Assembly (NCBI GenBank): GCA_003614735.1 | Contig: KZ992463.1 | Coordinates: forward strand, 1 to 52,429 | DNA: 52,429 nt | Direction: 5' to 3' | Source of the DNA: Thamnocephalis sphaerospora | Taxonomy: Eukaryota; Zoopagomycota; Zoopagomycetes; Zoopagales; Sigmoideomycetaceae | Part shown: one piece after another, positions 10,579 to 22,134 of the stretch | How the letters are laid out: every line of letters starts with the position of its first letter | Position numbering within the stretch: position 1 is the first letter of the stretch | Translations under genes and position numbers: made by a program | Notes under the pieces: generated by a model | Told to the model about the DNA's origin: nothing | Database searches by the model: none | What the model saw: only the letters and a program-made list of their open reading frames with translations

Positions 10579-12180
10579 ATGCGCCTACTACTGTCACTGC
10601 TACTGCCGGCGCTATGGGCCAGCACGGCCACGGCACAGCGGCAGACTACATTCACCGATCGCACCGCAGACCAGACGCTTGCCAGTGTTGCCGCCGCGCC
10701 TGAAGCTCTTCTGCAACCGCGACATGCCTTTCTACTTCCTGTTCATCAAGATGGCACCCTTTGGCGCCGTACTATACCCAAGCCACCGCTGTTTGCGGAC
10801 GTATCGCGCCTGGCGGATGCTAGTACGGCGTGGTACCACCGAGTGCGGCGGCGAGTAGAGCGTGTACAGTGGCCCTGGACCGGAGAGTATAGCCGTTACC
10901 ATCGCTACAAGGCCGCGGCGCGAGCGGGCCAGGAGGAAGATGTAATCGTGCCTGATGTCACGGATCGTGACACGGTTATCACTTTGGCAGAAATGACATA
11001 CGACGCCTACATCGAAGCAGGCGCACCGGAATGGCACGATCTGGGAAAATGGAACATTGTAAGCAGAGGCATTCTTGAGACCATGATGGTATTTGCCTGA
11101 CCTGCATTCACTGTAGAGCACTCCGTTTGGCTGGGACAGCGACGGTATACGCGGCTACGTGTTTGCCGATGAAAAAAACACCACCCTGGTGGTGTCAATC
11201 AAAGGTACCAGCATGGGTTTCCTGGGGGGAGGCGGTCCGACTGTCGGGAGAGACAAAGTGAATGTAAGTGCACAAGCGTTGGTTTACCGTGTGGCTATCA
11301 ACGCCCTTATGCTTTTGGATGCAGGACAATTTGCTCTTCTCGTGCTGCTGTGCGCGGGTGGACTATTCATGGACGCCTGTGTGCGGCTGCTTCATGAGTG
11401 GCAACCAGTGCGACCTGGACTGTTTGGAGGAGAGTATTACGCCGGAGAATATCTACTACAGCATGGCGCTGGTACGTGCTGTGCATGCTTAGCCGCGATT
11501 AATTACGCTCTAGTAACACACCATGCCATAGGATTTGTTCACAAAGCTCGAGACAGAGTATCCCGAGGCTAATGTCTGGCTGGTCGGGCATTCGCTGGGT
11601 GGATCAATTTCTGCGCTACTTGGACAGACATTTGCGCTGCCGGTAGTGGCGTTTGAAGCACCAGGCGATCGACTGGCTGCGTCCCGACTTCACCTTCCAA
11701 TGCCGCCGGCTGTTGACTATAACAAACTGCCAATTTGGCACTTTGGGCACACTGCCGACCCAATTTACATGGGTACATGCACGGTGAGTACCTATGCTTC
11801 TCATAGAGTGTAACTACGCGTGGCGCTTTCTAATGGTGGCGTTGGTCGGATGTCTGTTCATCGCTGTTACAGGGTGCAACCTCCGTCTGCTACTATGGCG
11901 GATACGCCATGGAGTCGTGAGTACACATTGGAAGTTGGTGCGGCCATTTTGACGTGACTCTGATTACTCTGTGCGCTCGACCAGCAAATGCCACTCTGGA
12001 CGTGCCTGTGTTTACGATGTCGTAGCAGAGTGGGGATGGAGGATGGATTCACGGACGCATCGCATTACTGATGTCATCGAAAAGGTCATCAAGCCATGGA
12101 AGGATGTGCCGCAGTGCGTGCCAGAAGAAGGATGTGTGGACTGTGGACTATGGGAGATGGTGGGGAGCGACGATAGCTAG
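10579..12180 (+). CDS. ATG15: Atg15/Cvt17 autophagic-body lipase (class 3 lipase)
   Basis: Six exons: 10579-11058, 11117-11263, 11325-11471, 11532-11783, 11873-11916 and 11985-12180, encoding 421 residues. The N-terminus (MRLLLSLLLPALWAS) is a signal-anchor. Family blocks follow in order: NPFGW-type STPFGWDSDG with YVFAD, then VSIKGTS, DNLLFSCCCARV, the nucleophile motif VGHSLGGS (Ser279), FGHTADPIYMG (Asp334), VCYYGGYAMES, and RTHRI (His382). These give the Ser-Asp-His triad of Atg15. The family enters the vacuole through the multivesicular-body route and breaks down autophagic-body and Cvt membranes. Length fits a compact Atg15, and the acidic Cys-rich end (CVPEEGCVDCGLWE) is also typical. 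All introns are 58-89 bp and in frame. Confidence 0.95.
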
Positions 12181-12254
12181 TTGCTCTTCTGCACCGGAAC
12201 TGCACTGGACAGAGACGGTGCATGTATGTTGAACACGGTTGGTCAATAGTCGTA

Positions 12255-12260
12255 AATAAA
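12255..12260 (+). promoter_or_regulatory. Likely polyadenylation signal of ATG15
   Basis: AATAAA lies 75 bp after the ATG15 stop codon in a locally AT-richer stretch. This fits cleavage shortly downstream, before the convergent Brl1/Brr6 gene ends at 12435. Confidence 0.5.
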
Positions 12261-12434
12261 GCCAAAACATAAAGAAATTGATCGATTCACTGTGTGTGCA
12301 CAGAAACATAGGTGGCGCAAAGCAACCGCAGCAAACGACCCATATTGTATAGACGAAGACAGCAGGCTTTACGCTGGGACAAATGCGCATCCCTTTGCTG
12401 GTGTGTGCGGGCATCCTGTTCATCGCTTGATGGC

Positions 12435-14160
12435 CTAGTAGTCAGGGTCAGCCACGTAACGAACTGTCGTGCGACTGCGACTGCGGCTACGTGTGTGGCG
12501 CCGGCGTGATCGCCTACGGCGCCGACGTGCGTCTCGTCCTCGGCGATCCTCCCGTTCCGAATCTGAGCTGTCGTCTTCAGGGTGCAGATGGTCCACTTCC
12601 TCAACCATTTCGTGCCATACTTCTTGGACGCGAAGGTTGCGTGGTCCCGAGCCAATCATTTGTGAGTTATGCATCGCATACGCCGCGTTGGGCGCACCGT
12701 ATCGGTGATCAGAGAGTGTGTGTTGGCGTAAATAGAGTGTGTACACGATATTGAGCAGTGCAAGTGCACCAAATGTTGACACTACAAAGGTAAACTGGGT
12801 GTGTGGCGATTCCACGATCGCTGTCAGCAAGCTGCGATGAACGCTATGATGTATCTGCACACTTACTACAGTGCGCATGGAAAGTGGCTGCATAAACGCC
12901 TCGATGATTTCTGCAAACGCCTCGGCTGCAATGCGCGCCCTATTGGTATCGCCAATCGATTTTGAGGATCAGTTCTCGTCGTATTACCATGTGTCTATTA
13001 GCGCCACGCTCAATTGAAGCTTACCGGCCAAAATCGCTCGGGTCCTGGTTCATACATGTACTTGGGCGCCAGCAGCAAAGTTAAAGAAATGCACTGCCAG
13101 CCGTAATACTACATCGTACGCCAACCACCACTAAAGGATATTTTTCCCACCCCGGACAGTTTTTCTCTTGAAGCGGCACCCACTCATCGGCATGGCATCG
13201 GTTGTTGATGTAATGTTCACGGCATGCCTCGATTCTGCCGAGTATAGCTAGTTTACGCATTATCATCGCCATGCGCGAGTGGAGTGAGTTAGTTGTGGCA
13301 GACGCACGATCATGGTATTTTGAGCGACCAGCGCAGTGCCATTTAGGTCATACGAGTAGCGGCATGAAACGCGCCTATTACCAGATGTCTGTTCATCCAC
13401 CTTGCGCTGCACGTCGGTGCGAAGCGTTTCCAGCGACGTATACAGTAAATACACCACGAGCAGGAATAGACCTAGACGAAGGGCTACGCTGATGGACCTA
13501 TGCACAGGGTTAGGCGGAATGTGCTCGGTGGGCGATACAAACCATGCAGAGCACTGTGTGTTGTCTGTTGCAGCCATTTCGCTTACCAGCCAGTGCGCTT
13601 GACGGTGTCGGCCGTAAAAGCATCAAGTCCAGGAAGCCAGCGTGCACCGCGCTGTTTTCGTGAGCCAGTTCGGCTGTATCGTGCATTGAAGGGTGAGCTG
13701 TTGCGAGATCGGCGTGTGCCTCGCCGGACTCTTTCGCGCGAGGATGACCGTGCACCTGGCCGTACTGTGTGCGACACGGCTGAGCTCTCATTGTCAGTGC
13801 GCTAAGCCCGCATAAGCATCAGCGGATGTGCCCTAGCATTCTGCCACCCTGGATGATGCCTACCTCGGCCTGTGTAGTCGAGTCGTGGCCCCCACTCTCC
13901 GGACGATCCGCAGATGCATGTGCGCTGCTATCACGAGGCGACGGCGACGACACGCGGCCGGCTGTTTTTGCCCCAGCCAGCGTTGCTGTGGTGGTTATGG
14001 CAGGTAGAGATCGCGACACAGGTGCTGACGCTGCTGACTCGGCACGGACTACTTCCGGCTGCCCGCTGCCGGTGGCAAATGAATGAGCTGGAGCCGATCG
14101 CGGCGTCTGGTATTCAAACTCCATGGGCGCAGCGAGGCCACGTCGGTCGTGCGACGCCAT
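12435..14160 (-). CDS. Brl1/Brr6-family nuclear-envelope protein with RS-like tail
   Basis: Seven exons: 14160-13864, 13801-13587, 13497-13382, 13247-13142, 13057-13025, 12939-12867 and 12794-12435, encoding 399 residues. The N-terminus has MEFEYQTPRSAP (Met13 is an alternative start). TM1 lies at about 172-195, then the luminal Brr6_like_C_C domain with Cys218, Cys227, Cys240 and Cys246 (IEACREHYINNRC, WEKCMNQDP), an amphipathic stretch, and TM2 at about 281-300. Brl1 and Brr6 form an inner nuclear membrane complex that helps fuse membranes during nuclear pore assembly. Their luminal domain carries two disulfides. The tail after TM2 is unusual, strongly Arg-rich with RSRSRSR. Intron 4 (13141-13058) has AT-AC ends and is listed separately. 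The family cannot be split into Brl1 or Brr6 by eye. Confidence 0.93.
13058..13141 (-). other. U12-type AT-AC intron (84 bp) in the Brl1/Brr6 gene
   Basis: The intron starts ATATCCTTT, the full U12 5' splice consensus, and ends in TAC. The branch box TTCTTTAAC differs from the U12 consensus TTCCTTAAC by one base, and its branch A is 23 nt before the intron end. Removing it joins GAA AA to A TGT ATG and gives WEKCMNQDP, restoring the last conserved cysteine of the Brr6 domain. No GT-AG pair in this stretch that I found restores the same peptide. Confidence 0.88.
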
Positions 14161-14757
14161 CGTGTCTCCCGCTTCTGTGTATATGTGCAGGTGGCAGGTC
14201 GTCGCCCCACTTGCGCACAGGCCGATGAATCGCGAATTGCCGCACTATGACTCCGGCTGACGTGGCTGCGGGTGAACAGGAGGAGAAGCGACCTGGGCAG
14301 GGGATGCGCGCGCGTGTGTGCGTGTGTGTGTGGCGTGTTGTAGCGTGATGCGCGCTGGTCAGCACTGCCTGCCGTCGTCTTCTCACTTTGCCATCCACCT
14401 GCACCTTACACCGGTTGTATTTTCCGTCATCTCGTTCCACCGCACCTGTGGTCACCACAAAATCCTCGAGGTAAGTGCCTGCAGGGATGTGCGCAAGGCG
14501 TGGTCTTTCTTGGCGCCATGGCAAAGTAAAGGCGGCGGTAATAAAGGCGATGCTAACGCTCCAGCACTGTTGTTAGCCTGCGTGCTTTACGCGCCTGGAT
14601 AACGCGCGCTAGCGCCTTTACGTACGTTTGCCTACTTAATGTAAGTGCTGGCAGGCAGTCGTGTGGCTGCGTTGTTTGTCATGCTGATTGGCGGTGAATG
14701 TATGCTGTGCAGTCTCTTCACCCGTTAAAAGCGCAAGGCCTTTCTGGACGCTGCAGC
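14161..14757. other. Divergent promoter region of Brl1/Brr6 and DOCK genes
   Basis: No separate gene is seen. A good 5' splice motif (GAGGTAAGT) at about 14469-14477 and an AG at 14712 could bound a 5' UTR intron of the DOCK gene. A short GT-rich run lies at about 14310-14333. Confidence 0.45.
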
Positions 14758-17700
14758 ATGGAAGCCAGACCAGCGGAAGTGTCGCCGCCATCAACTGAAG
14801 CGCCTTTGTCGCCAGCAGTGCCAGAGCTGCCACCGTCGCCGCAGGTTCCGGTCGCCTCGTGGCGGCCGTTTGCACGCTGCATACATGGCATTGCAGTATT
14901 TCCCTTTACGCCGGCGGCCACCACACAGTACACCCTGCTGGAACCGGCCGGCGAGCCGTCTGCTTCTTCGCGCGGCGGCGAATTAACCCAACCTATTCTT
15001 CTACCTAATCCACATACCAATCACCCGGATGCACTGTTTCAGCTGCCGTTAGAGGCTGGCGACCATGTATTTGCCTTTGAGCGCAGCGACGAGTGGCTGC
15101 GCGGCTATGTGATTGCGCCATTTCCTCTCCGGACGACGCCAAGACTTGGCATCTTTCCTGCATCACACGTTGCGCTACGTGCTGCCTACGTTGATGAGAC
15201 GGGCGGCTGGGAGACGCTTCCAGCCGATGAGCTGGAGCAGATCATGGATGCCAAGGCGCCCGAAACACCAACGCACCGGTCCAATGCTAGTGTGGATCCC
15301 AAGTATCTTGTGCAGCAGAGTGCGTCAGACGCACAGAGGAGCGGCGACGTTGTCTCGCGTGCTAGTGATCGACAAGTCTCCGCTATTCCCGAAGATGTAG
15401 AGGGCGAAGCCGAGGCCGAGGCAGAAGCTGGCATGCATGTGCAGGCCGTGGATCTGGGCAGTAGTGGCGCCGTGGCTGGCGACGATGCGTCGGCTGCGAA
15501 CAAGGGATCTGCAGAGGTTCTGTTGCAGCGATCCGTCTCGTACACAAATGCGTCGGCGCAGCCCAAAACCCTGCAGAAAATGAGATCGCGCAGCTTTCAG
15601 GCCAGTGGCACTTGGCGTGCTCACCCGCCGCTGCCGGCGGTGCCGGCGGTACCGCGTGGCCCGTCTACTATGGGACGACGCGAACCACTGGTGGACGCGG
15701 TGGCCGAAGTACTTCGTGAATGGTGCTCGCTGCTGCACACCTATCTGCGCGAGCAGCGCTATGAGCTGTTTACGGTCATGCGTGACCTGATGTTTGAGCT
15801 GTTCAACGGGCGTCGGCAGCTCATCTCCCAGGCGCTACCGCAGGACGCACTTGTCCGTTTGCGCCAGCAGCTGGTTCAGCTGATCGCATACGGCAATCGT
15901 CTTCAAAATCTGGATCAGGTGGCGCGGAGTGCGGAGGGCGAGGTGCTTGGTCAGGCGGGGCAGGCAATGGCGCTGTATCGCGAGCATCTTCGTCTGTCAT
16001 GCAGCGATCTGCGCCCTGGTGCACCCATCACCACCGTGAGTGCCGAGGCATTTGCGCCTTCACCTGCAGCTAGTTCGCTGCCGCGCAGCACATCTGTGCG
16101 CATGACGCGGCGCAACACGGCCTGGGATGTTCCCGTTGAGCCGACTGCCTTTTTCCATCTATCTCTGGACCTTGACGCGTTTGTCGCCAGCGTTTGCTCG
16201 TCCAATGAGCGCGTGGAACTCTACTTTTGGCTGTACGACTGCCAGCGCGACCGCCAGCTGAGCGAGTGTTTCATTTGCGAGCTCACCGAAAATGGCGTTG
16301 CTGCGGATCACGACAAGATTGGCCGCCTGCGTACCGTGTTCTTGGAGCTGACCGAGCGCGAACTGCTGGAGGATGACCTTTACGTGGTGTGCCGTGTTGT
16401 CCGCCGTGGTCGAATGGTGCTGGGTGTAGATGAAGCATTCAGAGATGCTAGCGTCGACTATGCCAGCCCTGGTCCTCTGGCTGATGGTCGGTTCAGCACG
16501 GGAGATCGAGGCGCGTCCGATGGTCATGGCACACAGGCGGCAGGCACGCTTTCCGAGTCGAGACTGTCCAATGACATTCGCCGACCAGTTGGCGTTGCTG
16601 TTCTTTCGCTACGGGAAGCTCTGCGTAGTCACGACACAGATCGTGCCGAAGTGTTGCTTGGCGAGCACGTGCTGCCGATATACAAGCCGGCCACGGAGCT
16701 CAATTTTGCTGAACTCCACCGTGCAATTATCTCGCAGCAGACCAGCGAGTTTACGCGGGCGCCCAAGGCCGAGGCGGTCTGCATAAGTCTACGTCTTTTC
16801 CGCGGCGACACTGACGCGATCATCCGCGCCCACTCCAACTGGCTACTAGATGCGGCGCGCTCGCTGAGACTCGGTTTCCCCGACGTGGTTGCACCGGGCC
16901 TGTCGCGCAACCATCTCTACGTACGTCTTGTTAGCGGCGAGTTCACTCACGGCCTGAAGCGTCAAGTGCGCAGCGTCGAGTGTCGTGTTGAGGTGCGCAA
17001 CAACGCAGACGGTCACCGGCTTAGCGACATGATCGTGCGTGCTAGCGGCGACCACCCAATGTCATACTTTAGCAGCATGGTGCTGCATCACTGCAACCTG
17101 CCGGTATGGGAGGAGGCATTTCGGTTGGACATCCCGGTCGGCCAGTTTGAAGATGCGCATCTTTTCTTCACCTTCCGGCACGTCAACACCTACTCGACAG
17201 AGGGCGCCGATGAAAAAAACTTTGCCTTTGGCGTGCTGCCGCTGGTTGGCGGTGACGGTTGTGCCATCCGCGATGGAGAGCGTCAGCTTACGCTGTTCAA
17301 ATGGGACCCACGTGTCGTCCGGCCGGTCGTCTACCTCCGCTGTCTGGTGGCGCCAATTGTCGCCGGCGCTACCGAAGAGGCGCACTCACCTGTTGCAACT
17401 ACCTCGTCCGATGTGTCTATTCACGCCGGCCTGGATGCATCCGGAGGGCCTCGTCCGCAGGTGCTGAAGGACACATTTGTGTTACGCTCGCTGCTTTGCT
17501 CTACCCGTTACTCGCAGGCATCTGCGCTCATCAACCTACTACACTGGAAGCGCCTGGTGCGCAACCGGCGCAGCGACCTCATCTCGATTTTGTATCAGTT
17601 TGCATTTGTGGACGAGATGGAGATTGTCAAGTTTCTGCAGGATGTCTTTGATGCACTGTGCGAAATTCTTGGCTGTACCTGGTATCGCGACCTTCACGCG

Positions 17701-20700
17701 GCCGACTCAGCACGCCAAGTCACCACGCAGGCGGTCACAGCGGTGATCCGGGTGCTGAGCATTGTGAACGACCGTCGATTCAATAATTTCCAGCCGGTCG
17801 TCGCCATGTATCTTGCACGGCACATGCGCGCTGAGGATGCGTGGCGCGATCTGCTGAGCACACTGCGGCGGTTTGTAGATGATCCATGCAATCCCGACCA
17901 TGCTGTCACCTTCCGCGCTGCTCTCAAGGTGTGGAACGAACTGATCGGCTTTGCGGTGCGCAGCCGTGCCCTTCAGCGCCAGGGCGAGTACGAGCGCGAC
18001 GAGCTGGCCGTTGACCGGAAGAAACGCGAGGACGATTTCCACAACGAGCTGCGCGGCCTCTTTGCCGAGCTTACGCGCCTCATGCGTGTGAGCGAGCCGC
18101 AGTCGGTGATTGGCGCACAGACCATTGCGGCGCGCTGTGTGCACCGCGCTTTCAGCGTGGAGCTCATTGGATGCCTTGGCGCCGAGGAAGTCACACAGTT
18201 GGCCATTCAGTTCATCGATGCGGTAGGCCGGCGATCATTTATCACGGGCGCACTGCGGCTTCGTGCTGTCAACGATCTGGTCGACGGCCCGCTGATGGAC
18301 GACAGCAAGACTCGACCAGTCATCACGCACGCGGTGGTGCGCTGGCTGTCGGAAAGTCTGGAGGCACCCGATGAAGGAAAGCCCGACAAGTGGCGTGACT
18401 CGGTGCAGCCAGCATTCGCCATTCTTATTCGCCTGGCAGAGCGACTGCGCGAAGCATCAAGCTCACGTCGCGCACATCGAGCATTGTGCGCATCCAATGC
18501 ACTCTCCGAGTACGCCGCTGCCGAGGAAGCCAGCCTGTCCGAGGCGGTTACTGCCGTGCTTACGATGCTTCCCAAGTTGGCGGTGGCCTGTGAGCGGCTG
18601 GTGAATGCAGAGGTGCCGCGTGCTGTCAAGGCGGCGTCGGTGCACGTTTTCAACGAGTCGCTAGACGAAGTGGTCGGCGGCGCAAGCGTCGATTTAGCCG
18701 CTGTTCCGCCGTCGGCGCTGTCCGGCGTGGGCGAGCTGGCTGTTGCGGCACTCATGGTGTTTACGCTGCCGACGGATGAGCAGCTGGAGGGCTATTTGCG
18801 CAGCACACTGCACATCGAAGGCGAGGAGATCACCGTGACGTTTTTGATGCGGCTCTTTGAAATGCTGGAAGCAATGCTGACGGAGACGGCGTTTCCACGC
18901 GACTGGTTCAATGCATCGCTTACGGTGTGCCGCGACGGCTTGCGCATCCTACGCCCGATTGCGCGCCTACTGATCGAGGCGTTCATTCCGGAGCCGATGT
19001 ACTCTGACCAGTTCCGGCAGCCGCTTTGGGGTGCATTTTTCCGCGTGGTGCTTCGGCTGCTTTCGCGGCCGCACTTGCAACAGGAACAGCTGACCGCGCA
19101 GCAGCGCTTGGTTGCGGACGAGCTAGCCGGTGATCTGCGCGAAGAGGGTGCCCAGCTGCTGCGCGATACGTGGTCTGCCATTGGCTGGGAACAGAATGGT
19201 CACCGTGCCGGCGGCTATCAGGTGCGCTTTACGCAACGGCTGCTGAGCTCGTTTCTGGATCTGGGTCTGTCGGCCAACGCGACGCTGCGCGAGTGTGCCT
19301 GCTATGTACTGTTCAGCGTGTGCTTCTCCGAGTATGTCATCTACCGGAATCTGAAGCGCGTGGAGGTGGAGTGCATGGACAAGCTGGATAAACTGGGAGT
19401 GTGGCAGCGGGCCAGCGCCGAGGAAGTGCGTTTGTTCTTTGTCCGTGATCTCCGCCGGCAATTCAGTGCACCTGGAGTCCCTGCGGATCTTACCAAGCAG
19501 TCGGAAGGATTCCTCAACAACATCCACCGCTTCCTGGAGCTTCTGTTCCATGTGCGCTCTCTACCGTCCGGCGACGAGTTTGAAGACGAGCGGATTGTTG
19601 GCACACTCAAGTTGCTGCGCTTTGTGAAGAACATTGACCAGGATGAAATCTACGTCAAGTATGTGCACCAGCTGGTGGGCGTACAGGCACGCAACCAGAA
19701 TCTTGTCGAGGCCGGTCTCACGCTCAAACTGCACGCGGACATGCTGGACTGGTCTTTGGAGCGTCGCGTAGACTCGATAGCTGCACTGCAACTGCCAGCT
19801 CAGAGCGCGTTTGAACGCAAGGAGCAACTTTATCTGCAGATTCTCGAGTACTTTAACGCCGGCCAGGCGTGGGAGCTGGGCGTGGAGCTCTGCCGTGAGC
19901 TTGCTCATCATTACGAGCACACTGTGTTCGACTACACGCGACTAAGCGACATGCTACGTCAGCAGGCGGTGCTGCACGAGAACATTGTGCAAAAGGAGCG
20001 CTACTTTAGCGAGTACTTCCGCGTTGGCTTCTACGGCAAGAGCTTCCCCCCTGCTCTGCGCGGCCGGCAGTACATCTATCGTGGTCTGGAATGGGAGAAG
20101 ATTGGCGCATTTTGTGAGCGGATCCAGAACAAGTATCCGGCGGCCCGTCTGCTAAAATCGAGTGGTCCGCCCTCAGACCATATTCTTAGTAGCGACTGTC
20201 AGTATGTACAGATCACCAGTGTACAACCGGAGCCAGATCGCACGCGTGCCATGTTTACCAAGGGCGACATTGTTCCTGCCGCGGTCCGCGCCTACTATGA
20301 ACATAATGACGTGTCGACATTCAGCTTCTCACGCCCGTTCCGCCGCAACCCCTCGGTGCCGTCTGCACACGCGCAGGCTGCAGATGATGCGGCGCCGGGA
20401 GAAAGTGCAAACAATCCGGCAACGCAGGAGACGGCGGTGGCTGCTGGCGAGACGCAGACCAGTAACGAATTTCTGGATCTGTGGACGGAGAAGACGGTGC
20501 TTGTCACCGAGCATCCCTTCCCGTCCATGCTACGACGAGCAGAGATTGTGCGCACCGTCGTCACCGAGCTATCGCCCATTGAGAACGCCATCATTGCGAT
20601 GCGTGCCAAGAACCGCGAGTTGCTGGCACTGGAGAAGAAGTACCTGGTGTGCGTGGGGTCTGGCCGTGTGAGCTGCAACCCATTCACCATGTCACTGAAT

Positions 20701-21609
20701 GGCGCCGTAAACGCGCCGGTCAATGGCGGTGTAAAGCTCTACAAGCAGGCGTTCCTACAGAATGAGCAGTATCTGCGCGGTAATCCGGACAAGGCCCGCT
20801 TTATTCACGAGCTAGACGACGCTGTGCTTGAGCAGGTGCGCAGTGCAATAGCAAACAGCATAGACTGCGCTGTTTTACTTGAGCGCATGCGGCTTATACT
20901 AACCATCCTGGTGTAATTACCAACTAGGCCGAGGTGATCAGCCGGTGTCTGGATGTACACGGCCGCATTGTTCCTACGGAAATGATACCGCTGCACGAGA
21001 ATCTGCTGCAGTGTAAGTAGCCTATGCCGACACATTTGCGTGTATTCGCCCGCTGACTTTTCGCCACCCAGTCTTCCGGGTCAATTTTGCCGACGAGATC
21101 AAGCGTCTGGCAAGTAAGCGGGCGGTTAGCTATGTTCCTCCTCCCAGCCCCTCGCCGATCATACAGTCGGCAAGCCGCAAGTCGCAATCGTACCGGAGAC
21201 CGTCGGTTCAGACGATAAGCACAGCCGTTCTTCATGCCGAGGGCCCTACACTGCCACCGAGTGCACTTGAGATTAACATCACCAGCGACGCGGCGTCAGT
21301 AATGTCAACGCCTGCACCAGTAGCGTCGGCAGCCGCATCACAGCGGTCGCCGTCCGTCGCCAACTTGCAGCTACCCGAGGTAGGTAAAGACGGGGGTGAT
21401 GTTTTCTGCGATACTGACCGTTACCCACGTAGACATCCAATGGCCGCCTGTCCACAGCGTGGAAACGACTGTCGATTTCTTCAAACGGCAGTCGCGACAG
21501 TGTAGATGCGAGCGCTGTGCCAGCAGATAAGTTACTTGCCAGTGGAGCGCGCAAATCGACCACCAAGCGCTGGACTATTCGCCGGAAGAAGACGCAAGCC
21601 AGCGTCTAA
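14758..21609 (+). CDS. DOCK-family guanine nucleotide exchange factor (SH3, DHR-1, DHR-2)
   Basis: Exons 14758-20835, 20928-21012, 21072-21379 and 21433-21609, encoding 2215 residues. The first exon is 6,078 bp without an intron. An SH3 domain lies at about 36-125 (FPFTP..., DHVFAFERSDEWLRGYV, GIFPASHV). The DHR-1/C2 domain lies at about 715-865 (NHLYVRLVSGEF...LPVWEEAFRLDIP...FTFRH). The DHR-2 exchange domain is at about 1610-2080 (VEAGLTLKLHADMLDW, YYEHNDVSTFSFSRPF, SLNGAVNAPVNGGVKLYKQAF, RCLDVHGRIVPTEM, PLHENLLQLFRVNF). Intron 1 is read as 20836-20927: it has a perfect TACTAAC box and makes DDAVLEQ join AEVISRCLDVHG. DOCK proteins load GTP onto Rac or Cdc42, often with ELMO. The tail is Ser-rich and basic. 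An ATG at 14698 would add 20 residues. Confidence 0.95.
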
Positions 21610-21805
21610 GCAATCACGCAGCGCTGTGACGCAACTCTTAGTCTATAATGCCACTCATGTTTATCGTATCTTTTCTTTAGTCGTCTAATAACAGGTGATG
21701 TACCCGTGATTACGGTGCACCTGGCATTCATGTCAAGCAGTTCCCGTGCTGCTGTTTAGTGTCACTCTTTCTCTTCGCCGTCCATCCTATTGCCACCAGT
21801 CCATC

Positions 21806-22093
21806 ATGCCTACTGCTGCCAACGCTCACACAGAATCGCACGGAGACGAGGTAGCCACCGACACTACCACTGCCACTGCCACTGTCGAAGTCACGGCTGC
21901 ATCAGACAATGTTGAGGAGTTTGGTCCAGAGGAATTGCGGGACTTGCTGCGCAATCTAGAGAGCGCCGACAAGGCGGCCGATGAACTGGAACGCCGTGTG
22001 CGCGGGCTAAATGCTCAGCTCAATATGCTTTTGGAGCGCCAGTCTGAGGCCGGTACTGGTGGGGTGCGCGTGGAGAACGCCACCGAGCCGTGA
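21806..22093 (+). CDS. Small acidic coiled-coil protein, 95 residues
   Basis: A single exon starting MPTAANAHTESHG. The first ~40 residues are acidic and Thr/Ala-rich. A helical heptad region at about 41-80 (FGPEELRDLLRNLESADKA...LNAQLNMLLERQ) is followed by a short tail. It looks like a small subunit or adaptor that forms a coiled coil. It lies between DOCK and POP4 on the same strand, 196 bp after the DOCK stop and 41 bp before the POP4 start codon, so spacing is very tight. I do not recognise the family. Confidence 0.65.
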   Translation: MPTAANAHTESHGDEVATDTTTATATVEVTAASDNVEEFGPEELRDLLRNLESADKAADELERRVRGLNAQLNMLLERQSEAGTGGVRVENATEP

Positions 22094-22134
22094 TTGCGTG
22101 CCTTTTTCTCGTGTCAATACATTTCAACGAATCC

